A stretch of 64,000 bases of DNA from Isoetes taiwanensis (GCA_021234155.1 JAJEKV010000073.1:746213-810212), one strand, 5' to 3'; positions 36,327-48,819 are shown, counted from the stretch's first letter. Numbers and translations: made by a program. Notes: a model not told the origin generated them from the letters alone.

Positions 36327-38539
36327 TTGGTGGAGATGAGAAGATCCAGTCGCAGCCCGCCAAAACGAGCTTTTGGTGCTTCCGGTGCTTCTCCCACAGT
36401 TCATGGTGGAATTGGCAAAGAATATGCTGCAGATTCTCCCAGAATGAGTGTACGTGATGCACACAAGATGGCTCGTGAGGGTGCTCTTTCGGCTCCTGAG
36501 AGTTTAGTCTCTTCGGTGCATCTCAATCCTTTAGTGTTGCCCAATATGTCTTCTAATGGCATGAGTGTGGCCGCCTCAATTGAGACAGGAGCTCCATCTT
36601 CTTCCTCGTCTCAGTTACTTGCTCCAGTTTCCATCCCGACTGTAGTTGCAGCAACTACAGTTCGTGCTGCTGCCCATACGTCTGGTGAGACTGGAAGCCG
36701 TGTTGTGCCATTGGAAAACTCTTTCGAGAGTGTCACACCTCCAACGCACGTTGGAGGTTCCTCGGACCAGGTGGTGCGCTCTGGCCAATTAGCGTCTCCA
36801 ACACTCGTTAGAGGTTCTGGGGTTCAGGCAAGACCCTCTTTATCTGCCGAAGTTGCTGCTAGGCTACTAGCTCCTCCGACACAGGTTGGAAGTCCCTCAT
36901 ATCAGTTCAGACCTCATGTGTAGAGTGCTCCTCTGGACAGGCTGCACCTAATAGTGTTGCACGGGCGGCACCTCCAACACAGGTTGGAAGTTCCTTGGTG
37001 CGGACTACTTCTACAGGTAGTGCTCGGGTGGTGGTGCAACCTCCACAAACTGGTGTACGTCCAACACACGTTGGAGGTTCCTCAGGGCAGGAGGAGTTTC
37101 CCCCTCTTCCCCCACGGCAGCCTGGGGCGACATCCTCTTCCATCCCCCGAGCTGCATCGACCACACCTTGGAGGTCATCTGATACAGTTGCTCGAGTTAC
37201 AGGTGTCCGGTTCTCTGAGTGGCTTTGCAAGGGCCTGGCGACTCCCGCCACCTCGGCTCGTGTCTCAGAGGCCATTGCCACCGTGGTGGATAATAACAGG
37301 AAGGAGGTTGTGTCCTATCTCCAGCAATTGCAAGCCAAGCAAGACTCTATGGATGTCCAGCTCCCATCAGACGAAATTTTTTATGAGGTTCAGGAGTGCA
37401 GGGCAACTTTTGAGCGTTTTGGGGCTCCAGTGGTGCAGATTAGTCATGAGGATCATCGACGACATGTGGAGCAGTTGGTTGCGTGTTCCATCGTCTGCCA
37501 CTTCACTGGCCCTTTTCTGGATCTGAAGCGCGTGGGATCTTGGCTGTCTGGGCACCTTCACAAGCTAGGGCTTCCTGCTTATCAATCTATCAAGCTTGTG
37601 GCAAAAGATCAACGTTGCTTTATTTTGATGTTTGAATCTCCTGAACCGGCTGCTCAACTCATAGAACGAGGGGTTGATCCTCTCTGGAAACACTTCTTGC
37701 TCTATCAACAGTATGTTCCTAGATCCTTTCCAGCTAAGCCAGATGCCTTACGTGCCCCCTTCTGGTTTGCTATCGAAGATTTTCCTCCAGAGTTACAGGA
37801 TTCCAAGTTCATTTCTGCCATTGCTAATGAGATTGGACTCTATTTGCAACACTCCATAACCAACGGCATCACCAAGGTTTGCGTGGCAAGGCCCATTCAT
37901 CGTGATTTGCCTCAAACAATTGTTGTCCAAAGCGGGCCTATGTTCTTTCCATTTAAGCTGTCCTTGTTGAATGGTCCTGAGCTAGCTCCCATGTTTCCCG
38001 AAGCCCCTCTCTTTGATCAATATCGCAGGGTTCACCAACAGGATTCTCCATCTGCTCCTCCGGCACTCCATGCTCCTAGATCAACTCCCACCTCAATGGA
38101 TATCTCACACGTCCCTGTGCCTGTGATTGCCCCCCCTGCTCTTCCAGTTGCAGCTCCTCCATCTCAGTCTCTGGATCACCAAATGTTGAGGCTGGCTGAA
38201 ATCCAGAAATCGCAAGAGAAAATTGAAGAGGCTCGTGGGCAGTATATGGACATTGATCGGCGTGGCATCCACCCACCACCTAAACATCCACCGGCTCTTC
38301 GTCAACCACGAAAGTCAGCTAAGGGATCTAATTCCTCTGCGTCCCAGCCCTCAGTTCCTGCTTTAGGTAGCACTGCCCCTCCCATTGCATCCCATGGTGG
38401 TCGCTTTGATCCACTTCAGTGGGCTGATTTGGTCGATGAGGTTATTGCCATGCCAGGTGCCCAGGAAACATCCTCAAGTTCCCTTGAGACACCAGTGGTC
38501 TCATCTGAATTGGCCCCATCACAAGATCAATGCGGTTAG
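36327..38539 (+). pseudogene. LINE ORF1 (DUF4283-like RNA-binding protein), frame-shifted
   Basis: Two frames: 36327-36923 and then, after a small indel near 36900, another frame open through 38539. The first part is Ser/Thr/Ala-rich and repeats a PPTHVGGSS-like motif about five times. A central region (IVCHFTGPFLDLKRVGSWL, QRCFILMFESPEPAAQLIER, LRAPFWFAIEDFPPELQDS) resembles the DUF4283 domain of plant LINE ORF1 proteins, which bind the element RNA. The tail is Pro-rich. I see no CCHC zinc knuckle. The stop overlaps the ORF2 start. Confidence 0.82.
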
Positions 38540-41500
38540 TCTCATGGAATGTTCAGGGGGTAGCCTCCTCCCCCCTCAAGCGGAGTCGTATTTCTTTTTA
38601 CTTATCTAGATTGGATGCTCAGTTTGTATGTCTTCAGGAGCATAAGTGTCGTAAGGGAGACGTATCAAAGCTTGCAGACATGATTGATCGCAGGTTTAAT
38701 GTCCTTATCGCAGCAGCTGATTCTGCCAGTGCAGGGGTCGTGATAGCATGGCTTCCTTCCTTGCCAGTCATCTTTACTCAGGCCGATCGCTTTGGTCGTT
38801 GGGCCCTAATTGTATGGCAGGAACAAGGGGTTAAATATGGTCTAATTAATGTTTACGCCCACAATAGACATCATCAAAGAGCTTCACTGTGGGCCTCTTT
38901 GCGAGGGAAGATACTCAGCTTGGGTTGCCACATTTCATGGCTTCTTGTTGGGGATCTCAATATGGTGGAAGTGGAGTCTAATCGGTTGGGGGCGACCTCT
39001 ACAGTGGTGTCTGGTTCTGAACGCCAGCAGTGGCTTCGTCTACTCCATGACTGTAACCTCTCGGAGATTGATGGTGAAGGTGCCTTCACTTGGTGCAATG
39101 GTCAAGTTGGTGGAGGTCGCGCAAGCTCTCGGTTGGATAGAGCTTATTGGAATGCAGATACAGTTGCGGTACTTCCAGGTCTCTTTCGATTCTGTCTCAT
39201 AGATAACTCAGTTTCAGACCACCATCCGCAATTCATTTCAGACGAGCCCCTGCAGCAGCGGCGGCTTGGAAGGACGTGTTTTCGCTTGAACGTGAAGTTC
39301 TTAAAGGATGCTGACTTTCAAGAAGGTTGCAAGAATACTTGGACAACTGCCTTCACCCGACGTCGAGGTATGACTGGCATAGTGGATGCAATTGCGGCAG
39401 TCAAGGGTTTTGCCAAAGAGTGGGGTCGAGAGTCTGCAGCAGCAAATCGTGCTTTACTGGACACTTTGTATCAGGACCTGCTCCATTCTCGACAGGGACG
39501 TCTTCCAGGTGTTTATGATCGTGATATTTTGGCACAGATCCAAGCATTGGAGGAGGAGCAAATTCAGCAAGCAAAGATGAAGGCAGGTCTGCAGTGGTTT
39601 CGTGATGGATACTGTTGTACGGGCTTCTTTTTCCGTGCAGCTATGAGGCGTCGCATGACATCAACCATGTCCTCATTGCTTTTGCCGAATGGTTCGATGC
39701 TAACAGAGCCGATTGGACTCAGGCAGCATCTGCATAACCACTTCTAGACGTTTTTTGATGAGAAACATCTTCCCTTTCAATCAGAAATGCAAGATGCTGT
39801 TTTATCTAGGATTTCCCCCATCATCTCTGGTGAGCAGCGCGGGTCAATAGAGGCGGCTATGACAGCTGATGATTTAGGTTCGGCAGTCTTTGAATTGAAA
39901 AGAGGCAAATGCCCAGGTTTGGATGGTTTGCCAATTGAGTTCTTCCAGGAGTATTGGGAATGGCTGGGGCCAGATGTGTATGATGCTTTCTGTGACTTTC
40001 AGCGGTCCACTGCTTTGGATAGAATTCTAAACACAGGTGCCATCTCACTCATCCCCATGGTCAAGGATCCTCAGATTATTTCAGATTGGCGGCCCATCAC
40101 CTTATTGTCATCCGTATATAAGATCTTCGCCAAGGCTTTTGCAGAGTGGGTAAAGGACATCTTGGCAGAGTCCATCTCAACAACCAGTCAGGTTTTCTTC
40201 CAAAACGGTGCATCTTGAATAATGTTGCTGCTGCTTACGAGGGAATTTATTGGGCACGTAGGCAAAACCTTCCAGTTGTATACCTTAAGCTTGATTTTGC
40301 AAAAGCTTATGACAATGTCAGTTGGGAATTCATGCGCCATTGTATGCTAAGACTGGGATTTGGGGAACAATTCACATAAGATATTATGAAGCTGCATATC
40401 TCTGCTCGGGCGACTGTCCTGTTCCATGGTGAGCCGTCACATGCCTTTTCACTCGGTCGTGGTATTTGCCAGGGATGCCCTTTAGCACCATTGCTTTTCA
40501 CAATTGTTGCAGAGGCTTTGTCACAGTTATTCACCATTGCAACGACAACGGGACTTCTCCATGGTCTTGCAATGGAGGACGACACACAAGAGGTTTGCAA
40601 TCAATATGCAGACGATACGTTCCGCTTCCTAATCGCTAATGATGAGAATCTTGCTGCTGCTAAAATGCTTTTAGATACTTTTTCACTGGCTTCCGGTGTT
40701 CTTGTGGGGTGGCAGAAGTGTACAGCTTTGTGGACATTGGATAATTCGGCTCTGACATGTGTTCACGATTATCCATGGAAATTACTTGCGCATGGACAGG
40801 CCATCAAGTTGCTGGGGATTCCAGTTGGCATCCATGTTACTATGGGAGCTGCATGGGAGGAGATCATTAGAGGTTTGGAGAAGCACTTGTTTTGGTGGTC
40901 CACTGCTAAGTTGTCTCTTGCGGGTCGCATTACAGTGGCCAAGTCAGTCCTTAGTAGTACCCATGTTTATATGGCATCCTTACTGTTAGCACCACAGATC
41001 AAAGTGCGTGAGCTCATTGGAATAGTTCGGAACTTTATTTGGGCAGGTACTGAGGAAGGTGTTGTGGTTAAGGTGGCTTGGTCGAAGTGCATCCTTCCAA
41101 AATGGGCAGGTGGTCTGGGTATGATGGACTTCTTACTGCAGAGCAAAGTGCTTATTTCAAAGTTCATTTGGAGACTCCTGAATGGTGAGAATGACTCTCC
41201 TGGTTCACGCCTTCTTAGACAAGCTCTTGGTCACTGTATCCCTCTAGGCAAGAAGGCTGTCAAACCAGTCCTACCTTGGGCTTTATTTCAGACTCTGCAG
41301 CCTTTTCCAAGTGCTTCTCCATTTTTGCGTGGCTTGTTGGCAGCATGGGAGGTCAGACATCTTTTCTGGCCATGCCCCTCTATCCATACCCTCTTGGAGA
41401 CTCCATGGTGGTGGGCACCACTGCCTCCAGACCCCTCAACACCTCCATTGGCAGCCTCAGTTCATCCCCTTACACAGAGACGATGGGTTCTTGCAGGTAT

Positions 41501-42263
41501 TGTCTCTATTCAAGCATGGTATGAGGAGGGTCGCCTACTGTCTTGGCCTGAATTTTAGGCAAAGTTCCTGCTCTCTCGTTGGGATGTATCTCTATGGGAG
41601 AAGGTTGCAGAAAATTTGCCTCTTATGGTGCAAGTTGGTGTTCCTGAAAGGGTGCCATGGGACTGTCATGAAAATATTCACAAAGGCAAGCAATTTGTCA
41701 GATCAGTATATCGCCTTCTTTTAGCACCACAACCCCTCCAGTTGCCAGATGGGTGGCACCTACATGTTCCACAGCCCACTTTGCGTCGTACATGGCGATG
41801 GCTTTGGGATAGGTTGCTCCACCCTAAAGTCTCTGTACTGTGGTGGCAGGTTATCCACAGGTGCCTGCGGGTCAATGCCTTTTGACATCGCTATGATCCT
41901 CGCATATCTGCAGTATGCCCGCTCTGTCTTTCGGACGTTGAGACTCTTGAGCATTGTCTCTTTCATTGTCCTGAGGTTCAACCAGCGTGGTCCTGGCTAC
42001 AAGGTTTGTTTAACAGTACATTGGACTGCCGATGCATCCTTTTGGCGTCCTATCCCAACGCATGGCCTGCAGCTGGTTGGATCCTATGGTCGATATGGGA
42101 GCGTTGCAGGCACCACATCTTTCAGGGCATTTATTCATCTGCACACAGTGTTATTACGGTGGCCCAGAAAAAGATATTGACAGCCTACGAGTGTTCCTCC
42201 CTTGACTCAGAACTGGTGGAACGCATCTGGATTCAGTATCTTCGAATTGATTCTTATCATTAG
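38530..42263 (+). pseudogene. LINE ORF2: endonuclease, reverse transcriptase, zf-RVT
   Basis: Endonuclease 38530 to about 39240, with apurinic-endonuclease-like catalytic motifs VSWNVQG, LQEHKC, VGDLNM and SDHHP. RT follows: GKCPGLDGLPIEFFQEYW, SDWRPITLLSSVYKIFAK, motif A LKLDFAKAYDNVSWEF, motif B GRGICQGCPLAPLLF and the catalytic YADD at about 40607-40618. The end has a zf-RVT cysteine cluster (CPLCLSDVETLEHCLFHC). Defects: an in-frame TAG at 39745-39747, a frame shift near 40190-40210, TAA at 40377-40379, TAG at 41556-41558 and further breaks to 42263. All catalytic blocks are still recognisable, but no full protein can be made as written. Confidence 0.92.
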
Positions 42264-43054
42264 TCTCCTATTCTGGAGTAAGTACATTGTGCTCTAGGCT
42301 CGTGCTCCTGTGGCATCTTTGTGTGCTTACACAGTTAGATGAGACATGTAAATTTTGTACTTTTTCTCTGATTAATAAACTTTTTGGCTTTCGTCCTTCT
42401 AAAAAAAATATATATATATTAGCAATTCCTAGAAATCAAAAGAAAAATGTAAAAATTTGTCATCTGGACAAAATTGACATTTGAAGTGGCAAACTCAACT
42501 TCACAAATGGCAAAAATGGCAAGGGCATTTTGAATTATATTAATTTACAAATTGTAAAATGAAAGTTCTTATTAACAAAAAATATATAACAAATTTACTA
42601 TGCATTATTATATTACAGGTGAAATTTGACAAATGACATATGGTATACAAAGCATATGTCATTCTTGCACTGCGACTCGCATGAACACAACAACATCCCG
42701 ATACCAGAGAACTTCAAATACTAGATCCGAGGAGAAAAGGTTGAACATTGTCCTAGGCTGGACAAAAGGGCAAAGATAGAAGAGGTTAGAAAGGAAAGGA
42801 ATGGCCAAGAAAGCGTAGCTCATGCAAGAAGAAGCCCCTCCTCCGCATGAGATCAAAGAATAGAAGCCATGGATACTGCTGAGAGATGAGGATAGATAGG
42901 CTTTTCATTCATCTCAGCAGTTTTTTCTACAATGGTATAGGGTGGGTAGCTGCACATCGCAGGCTACCCAAAAAATGAAAAACATAGGGAATATCCAGTT
43001 ATAACACCTGGACCCCAAATAAAATTGTGTGCTATAGATGTTGGCTAGTGTACC

Positions 43055-43135
43055 TGCCGAGAGTTTATCGCCGGGATTAAAAAACCCCGCCCTTTCGGGT
43101 TTTCGAGGAAAAACCCTAGCGATAAAATCTCGGCA
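43055..43135. repeat. Imperfect inverted repeat with inner hairpin
   Basis: TGCCGAGAGTTTATCGCC pairs with GCGATAAAATCTCGGCA with two mismatches; inside, AACCCCG and CGGGTT form a second short hairpin. No protein coding is evident. Confidence 0.75.
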
Positions 43136-43262
43136 AGGGGCTTGGACAACGCAGGGCTACTAAACGCTCCCACAAAAAAACCCACGCTCCACAGAGAATA
43201 CCGAAGTCGCGCATCACCCCTGGACCTGCACATCGCCAACAGAAAAACCAATAGAGAAAAAA

Positions 43263-43360
43263 CCTCGAAAAGCGAGGGGCTGGTCACGCGTGCCACGCGA
43301 CAAAAAACAACATTTACACCTCGAAAAAGCGAGGGGCTGGTCACGCGTGCCACGCGACAA
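43263..43360. repeat. Duplicated 41-bp block
   Basis: The block starting CCTCGAAAA(A)GCGAGGGGCT and ending ACGCGTGCCACGCGACAA occurs at 43263-43303 and 43319-43360. Each copy begins with a CCTC...GAGG stem. Confidence 0.85.
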
Positions 43361-43511
43361 TTATAACAAATATGAACATATAAATAACAATTTTAAGGGG
43401 GGGAAGGGTGGGAGCCATGGATACTGCTGAGAGATGAGAAAGCGTCGATGAAACGTCGATGAAGAACTCTGCAATAAGTAGCGATCCCTCAACCTGATGA
43501 ACGGCCTAGAA

Positions 43512-43588
43512 ATGCATGCGATGCATGCATGCGACGCATGCAATGCATGCTCGTCTCGTGCAAGAATGGCGATTCGCTACGCGAATCG
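43512..43588. repeat. ATGCATGC palindrome cluster and adjacent hairpin
   Basis: A run of overlapping ATGCATGC/GCATGC palindromes (43512-43550) is followed by the hairpin CGATTCGC-TAC-GCGAATCG (43570-43588). Purely structural; no gene is supported here. Confidence 0.7.
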
Positions 43589-44155
43589 ATGACATATGTT
43601 CACTATATGACATATTGATATCCACAAACATGTACAAAGGGATGCCAGGCATTGGTACTTATATGTGTGATGCTGGGATGCAGAGCTATATATGTAATGC
43701 TGGGATGTGTATAAGGTAGTGCTTCTCTTCAATAGTTTGCATCACATAAAGGATGATAGCAGAAGTCAACCATTGCCCAAATAGCATTTGCTTTAGAGAT
43801 TTTCTGCAAAATTAATTAGACGACAAATTATGCAAGCACCTTACTAACATGAGCAAAACGAATATGGCTAATCTTGATTCCAGAGAAGTCATTAAGGACA
43901 TAGAAGGTACACAACTAAATCATTATTTTTTTTTACAATGTTTTGTATGTGTTAATAGATTGCTTGCATATTGATTGAATTCTTTATATTGTTAATTTTA
44001 ATTTTGTAGAAGATTAGTTTCACTTGATACATCCTTTGGCACCATCAAACAATTTGAATATTTCGCATCTCCTCCAATATATTATATGTTTAGCTAGAAG
44101 TCATTTCTAGAGGTTGTTAGTAGATTATAGAGATGGTTAAGAATTTGTTTCAGAT

Positions 44156-44640
44156 TGAGGTAGAGCGTACATACAATGATGGCATGTATAATGGACCCAT
44201 GGGAGACAACTCGAGTAGATCATGATGTGGCATTTCTTGATACCACCATAAGAGGGTGGGTTGAATTTCTTATAAATATCTGGATGTCTTGGCCAGTTGG
44301 GTAGGCCAGGGTGGTGAAGGAACATTACATTTGGTATCAGAGCAAGGCTCGAGCCCGAATCTCCATGGGGGTATGTATAGCTTGGATACTGTTAGAAGGT
44401 ATTGTCTTGGCTTGGTGTTAGACACCATGGAATGGTGTGGTCTATGGTCTTGCGATGCTTGAGGAAGAGCGTACTTCTAGTGGGAGGGACTCATGGGGGG
44501 AAGGGACTCATGGGTGGCCGGTCGAGTAGATCTTGGTGTGGTGTTTCATGATACCACCATAAGAGGGTGGGATGGATTTTCCATGAATATTCGGATTTTT
44601 TGGCGAGTCCATTAGGCCCGGGTGGTTAAGGAACATTACA
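44156..44640 (+). mobile_element. TRIM (miniature LTR retrotransposon)
   Basis: Two diverged direct repeats of about 175-180 bp (44156-44329 and 44460-44640) share GAGCGTAC near the start, GATACCACCATAAGAGGGTGG in part in the middle, and GGAACATTACA at the end. Directly after the left repeat is TGGTATCAGAGC (44332-44343), an exact initiator tRNA-Met primer-binding site. Total length is 485 bp with no coding capacity, as expected for a TRIM. No convincing target duplication is visible, so the boundaries are approximate. Confidence 0.82.
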
Positions 44641-46266
44641 ACATAAGAACATAACTAGCTAGTTATTACATTTCCAAGGAAACGAAGGGAATGTTCGAGA
44701 TTCTCCACCCATATTCAAGTGGATGTTCCATTCCTTAGGCTTTCAGTATCTATACAAAATTAGAATTATCCCCTTTGGTTGAAGCTGTTGCAGTTCTTCT
44801 AGGAATGCCAGCATGAGGTTCAATCCAATGAAAGTAAACTACACAAAGGAAGACAACTTAGGATACTACCCGTCGAAACTTACCTTGAGTTAGTTGTACT
44901 CTACGCAAATATACCGGTGCCTTGTTGCATGACTCTAGTGCTTTCAGCATTCATTGAAATTTTGGGTGCATCATCCTGCTTCAAAGTTAATACTTAGTGA
45001 ACTCAAAGAATATAAACAAGAGAAACGTATGTGATAGAGAGAAGATAATGTAAAGATGTTTGATAATGTTCTGCGTGATTTTAATGTTTGCCCTTGGTAA
45101 TGAAACATCTTAATAACTGGATTAAAATCAACTTATGGTAAAGGCTTTGAGGTTCTCCATAATGTCAGTGCCCATTTTGTAAGGCATCCAATATCTTTGT
45201 TCCACTTGCTTATGGGTCATTCTAATTTTTAAGACATGAGAAAAGATGAATGGAGGTTGTGAGATGTTGTATATTGTCAATTCATACAATTTGGTACAAG
45301 ATTTCTAATGTAAATAAATAGTGATGCCAATAGATTATGCATAAGATGTTTTCTTAATCTTAACATATATAATTGCTTTACTTCGACGTCGAGGCACTCA
45401 TCTCGACCGTTGCTTAACCTAAAAGAATCTTGACCGTTGATTTTCTTTACAAAAATTGTAGCATCTTTTTTCCTCTGTGCGTGGCTATGGCCGATCTCTA
45501 TTCCAACTTCTTTCGCCTGCCAGTATATTAGAAGCTCTAGGTACCATTGCGGCCAGCAGTCCTCTCTTGCAGACAGAAAAACATGCTTCGGGCAAGCGAC
45601 ACGGCGTCGTTCTCATGGATGGTTTGCTTAATCCTAGAAATGCAAAAAAATTGTGGAGACGAATGCATTTCACTATATAATGCTGTGGAAATGTCAACTT
45701 GCATTGTTTGCCAATGTATAGCAGACTGAAGTTTGGTTAACTCTTTAAAGTCTTCGGCATTTTTGGCTCCTGTAATGCATTGTGTTAATATTCATGTCCA
45801 CAAATTCTTGCAATGCTTTTCCTTTCTTATCTTCATCTCTATACATTTCTGCATGTCGTAGACATTGGCATGTTATGCATTTTGCATGTTTAATTTGATA
45901 TTGTAGATATGAATCTATGTAATGGCATGATGCATATTAATTAGATGAAACGTAAGTTCCTTAAAACAAATTTCTGAACATGTGGATGAGGACTCGCTTT
46001 TATATGCCAGGTCGACATAAACTTTCTTATAGGTTTGTATTAAAGCTGAGCACAACTAATTCAGTTATATTGATGCCAGGAGACATCAGGCTTTTCAATC
46101 ATATATGGAGGCTTCTTTGCTTTATATTGTCCTTCTCAGATTTCATGCGCCATACATATTCTAGGTATAATAGTATACGACTAATTGGTGTAATTCCTTT
46201 TTTGTATCTAGGATTTTCGGGCATCAACATAAGATTATTTTTGAGGTTATGTTGTTGCATGCAAAT
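44641..46266. other. Host DNA, no gene identified
   Basis: AT-rich. A stretch at 45480-45630 has short overlapping open frames (for example SPLLQTEKHASGKRHGVVLM) followed by a plausible exon end, but I cannot place it in a family. It ends at the 5' LTR of the plus-strand chromovirus. Confidence 0.5.
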
Positions 46267-47847
46267 TGTGACGTTCCAGCACAGTATATGGTCCCAGGGC
46301 GTATACTGTACTGCCTCGTCATGCGTACACGCCACCCCGATTGACGTGTACGCCGACGTGTAGCTAAGCAAGTAGCACCCTAGGGGGCAACTTGCAAGTG
46401 TGTGCACATTTATTAATGTGTACATTTATTCATGTGTACACATTTACGCATGTGTACACTTTAGCCACTTAATTAATATAGGCAAGTGGGCCACACCCAT
46501 TTATCCCACATGCTCAAGGGATAATGGAAACCCCATCCCTAACTTATAGTCTATATAAGGCATAGGAAACCCTAACTTTCCAATTTCGTCCACAAGCCTT
46601 CTAGAACTCCGTTTTGCTTGATCCAAGAGCCAATCTTGACTCCCGAAGTCTGTCTGAGCAGCCTAGCTCATCAGCTTCCCTTTCTAGCTTCATCTTCAAG
46701 TAGTTCTACAGCATGGATGTGTTCAGAGCAGGAGGAGCAAGCCAGGGATCAGGTATTTTGCCAATTCAATAGTCTAAACCGCCTCCCAGACATAGAGTAA
46801 GTAGGTTTAGCCTATTGATTTGCCCATAGCAGCCATCTAGATCCCTAGATATCAAGCCATAACTAAAGAACCTAACTCTGTGATTTAGATTAAATCTTAT
46901 TCTTTAGTTCTTCTATGATATGTATGTGATGGTGATCTCTGTGGACTCATTGTATTGGGAAGGGGGGTAGAGGCCTTAAAAGCCTAGTAGTTGATGCTCC
47001 TAGCTTGCCCTCTTTAATGCACTATTAAATTCGGCCTGTGTACAAGAACCAAACCTGGTTGTGGGTGGAGGGACTAGACTGGCTTACAAGGAGGTGCATG
47101 TTCTGACTCATGATCACGTCCCTCTGGTAGTAAAGCCTATCGGGGACTATAGTGCACTAGACCTAATGCTCTGCCACTGCGTGAGGGCTTTGCATGGGTT
47201 CGACACTCTTGGGGTGGTGGACACCTTCTATGGAGTTCAAGTCGAGTACGGGCAGTGGCCCTCTAGTCACCTTGAGTCAGCATGCTAGCCTCTGGTGGGA
47301 GTGATCCCTATCTGCCCCATCGGAACCGGGGAGATGCAACCCAGGAGTAGCCCCTTTGGCTATGCATCCGGCGGGCTACAGTCAAGTCCCAAGGCTTTTC
47401 AACCTACACTGCAAAGTGTGCACAGGAGGGGCGGATGGAGTGGGCTACCCTAAGCCATGTTCTATTGCCAGGCAAATCCATTGCCATGAATTCTGTCTGC
47501 AATGACTTCTGGAGGCCCAAGCCGTCAGTCATCCCTCTCGAGTCTGAGCCTTGGGTAGATTCTCCATATGTGATGTGCTGATCTTTGTCTATGCAGATAT
47601 GTGGTGAGCCATCCTTCGTGATGGTCATATGATATCGATGTATGTATACTGACATGTATGTTTACGCTTCCGCAGCTAGGTAGGCCCTGAGGGAGACAGG
47701 GTAAAATGACCCCTTCATTCTTCCCACTGGAACTCGTCAAGGTTGCAGTGACATGTGGAGGGCCTTGTATCAGCATGGAGCTGGTATGGGGGATGAACTC
47801 TTGTTCGTATACGGTGAGTGCACCGTATATGAGGAGGGGACGTCACA
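46267..47847 (+). repeat. 5' LTR of plus-strand chromovirus
   Basis: 1581 bp, bounded by TGTGACGTTCC and GACGTCACA. The 3' end is fixed by the adjacent primer-binding site. A short run of TGTGTACA-rich repeats lies at about 46400-46462. Confidence 0.9.
46552..46559 (+). promoter_or_regulatory. Putative TATA box in LTR
   Basis: TATATAAG in the context GTCTATATAAGGCATAGG, suitably placed within the LTR to drive transcription of the element. Confidence 0.5.
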
Positions 47848-47848
47848 G

Positions 47849-47860
47849 TGGTATCAGAGC
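47849..47860 (+). other. Primer-binding site of plus-strand chromovirus
   Basis: Exact TGGTATCAGAGC one base after the LTR, complementary to the 3' end of initiator tRNA-Met. Confidence 0.93.
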
Positions 47861-48041
47861 AATGTTCTTGGAGACCAAGAGCAAAGCACTGGCCATGCTC
47901 CCAGTAGTACTAACTTAGTAGGATTCTCAAACCTCGAAAAAGTGGGAAATGTTTTTCTCATTTTTTGTAGTTTATGCTAAGCTAGTAACAGTTAAAAGAA
48001 TTGAAAACCTTGAACCAAAAAATTCACTAAGTACAGAAAAT

Positions 48042-48320
48042 TGCTCACGGTATGTGCCAGAGCACCAACCTAAATTTTAGGTTGAGCCCCAGGCGCACAC
48101 CATGAGTAAATGGCCATAATCATCTTGAAACTTGAAGAATTTGAACAATGTAATATGCTAAATCAAAGTTTAAGATAAGAATTAGTTAGATTTGTATATT
48201 ATACCCCTAGGAATATGCCTAGAAATCACATAATTTAGTCTAAAATGCAAAAGTGCTCACAGTATGCGCCAGAGCCTCGATCTAAATATTAGATCAGTCC
48301 CCAGCGCACACCATGAGTAA
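48042..48320 (+). repeat. Two-copy repeat in the element leader
   Basis: A block of about 66 bp (GCTCAC-GTATG-GCCAGAGC ... GCGCACACCATGAGTAAA) occurs at 48042-48107 and 48253-48320, spaced by 211 bp, with about ten differences. Non-coding leader of the plus-strand chromovirus. Confidence 0.75.
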
Positions 48321-48819
48321 AATTGCTTAGAAAACTCTGAAGTAAGTATATGTTTTAAGTTAATAGGTGCCTTGACACATGAAAATGAGTAACTTTGAAT
48401 TTGACCTAAAATTTGCCAAACTATAAATAGACCCAAACCCCTGTCATTTGTAGACTTCCTATCTAGAAGCTAGCCCCCGCATTTTGAGACGATTTTTGGG
48501 TGCCAGACCTCCGATTGACGTGAAGTAAGATATGGCGCGCACCACAATGTTGTTAAAAAACGCGATTTTTATTCATAACGTATTTCTATAAAAATCCGTA
48601 CGTATTTAAAACGTTTTTTATATATTTGACTAGTCAGTAGTACCAAAAACAAAAGGCCCCAAATATTTTCGTGCACCTTTAGGTTTAGGGCAGCAAGATA
48701 TTTCGTAACAAAAAACTCATGTGGCCGCTTTCGTGATCCTCTATCTGTGGCCGATTTTGTGAAGCTTCTGTCTGTGCACTAGTGAGCAAGGAACGTCCTC
48801 TGTAGCAGAAAACAAAGGC

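Larger units (their letters stand above)
35913..42415 (+). mobile_element. Full-length L1-type LINE
   Basis: A 6.5-kb non-LTR retrotransposon flanked by a perfect 13-bp target duplication ATATTAGCAATTC (35900-35912 and 42416-42428). It has a 5' leader (35913-36326), ORF1 (36327-38539), ORF2 (38530-42263) and a short 3' UTR ending in an A-rich, then TA-repeat tail. The completeness and clean duplication show full-length insertion; the ORFs carry several stops and frame shifts. Confidence 0.95.
42866..43438. repeat. 25-bp direct repeat flanking a 523-bp segment
   Basis: GCCATGGATACTGCTGAGAG (plus ATGAG) occurs at 42866-42890 and 43414-43438. The enclosed segment is GC-rich and carries the inverted repeat at 43055-43135, unlike its AT-rich surroundings. 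Could be an insertion bounded by a duplication, or a tandem-duplication relic. Confidence 0.75.
42429..44155. other. Host DNA with small repeats and hairpins
   Basis: No gene recognised. It holds a 25-bp direct repeat, an inverted repeat with an internal hairpin and a duplicated 41-bp block, listed below. Open frames in the GC-rich part follow the repeats. Confidence 0.55.
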
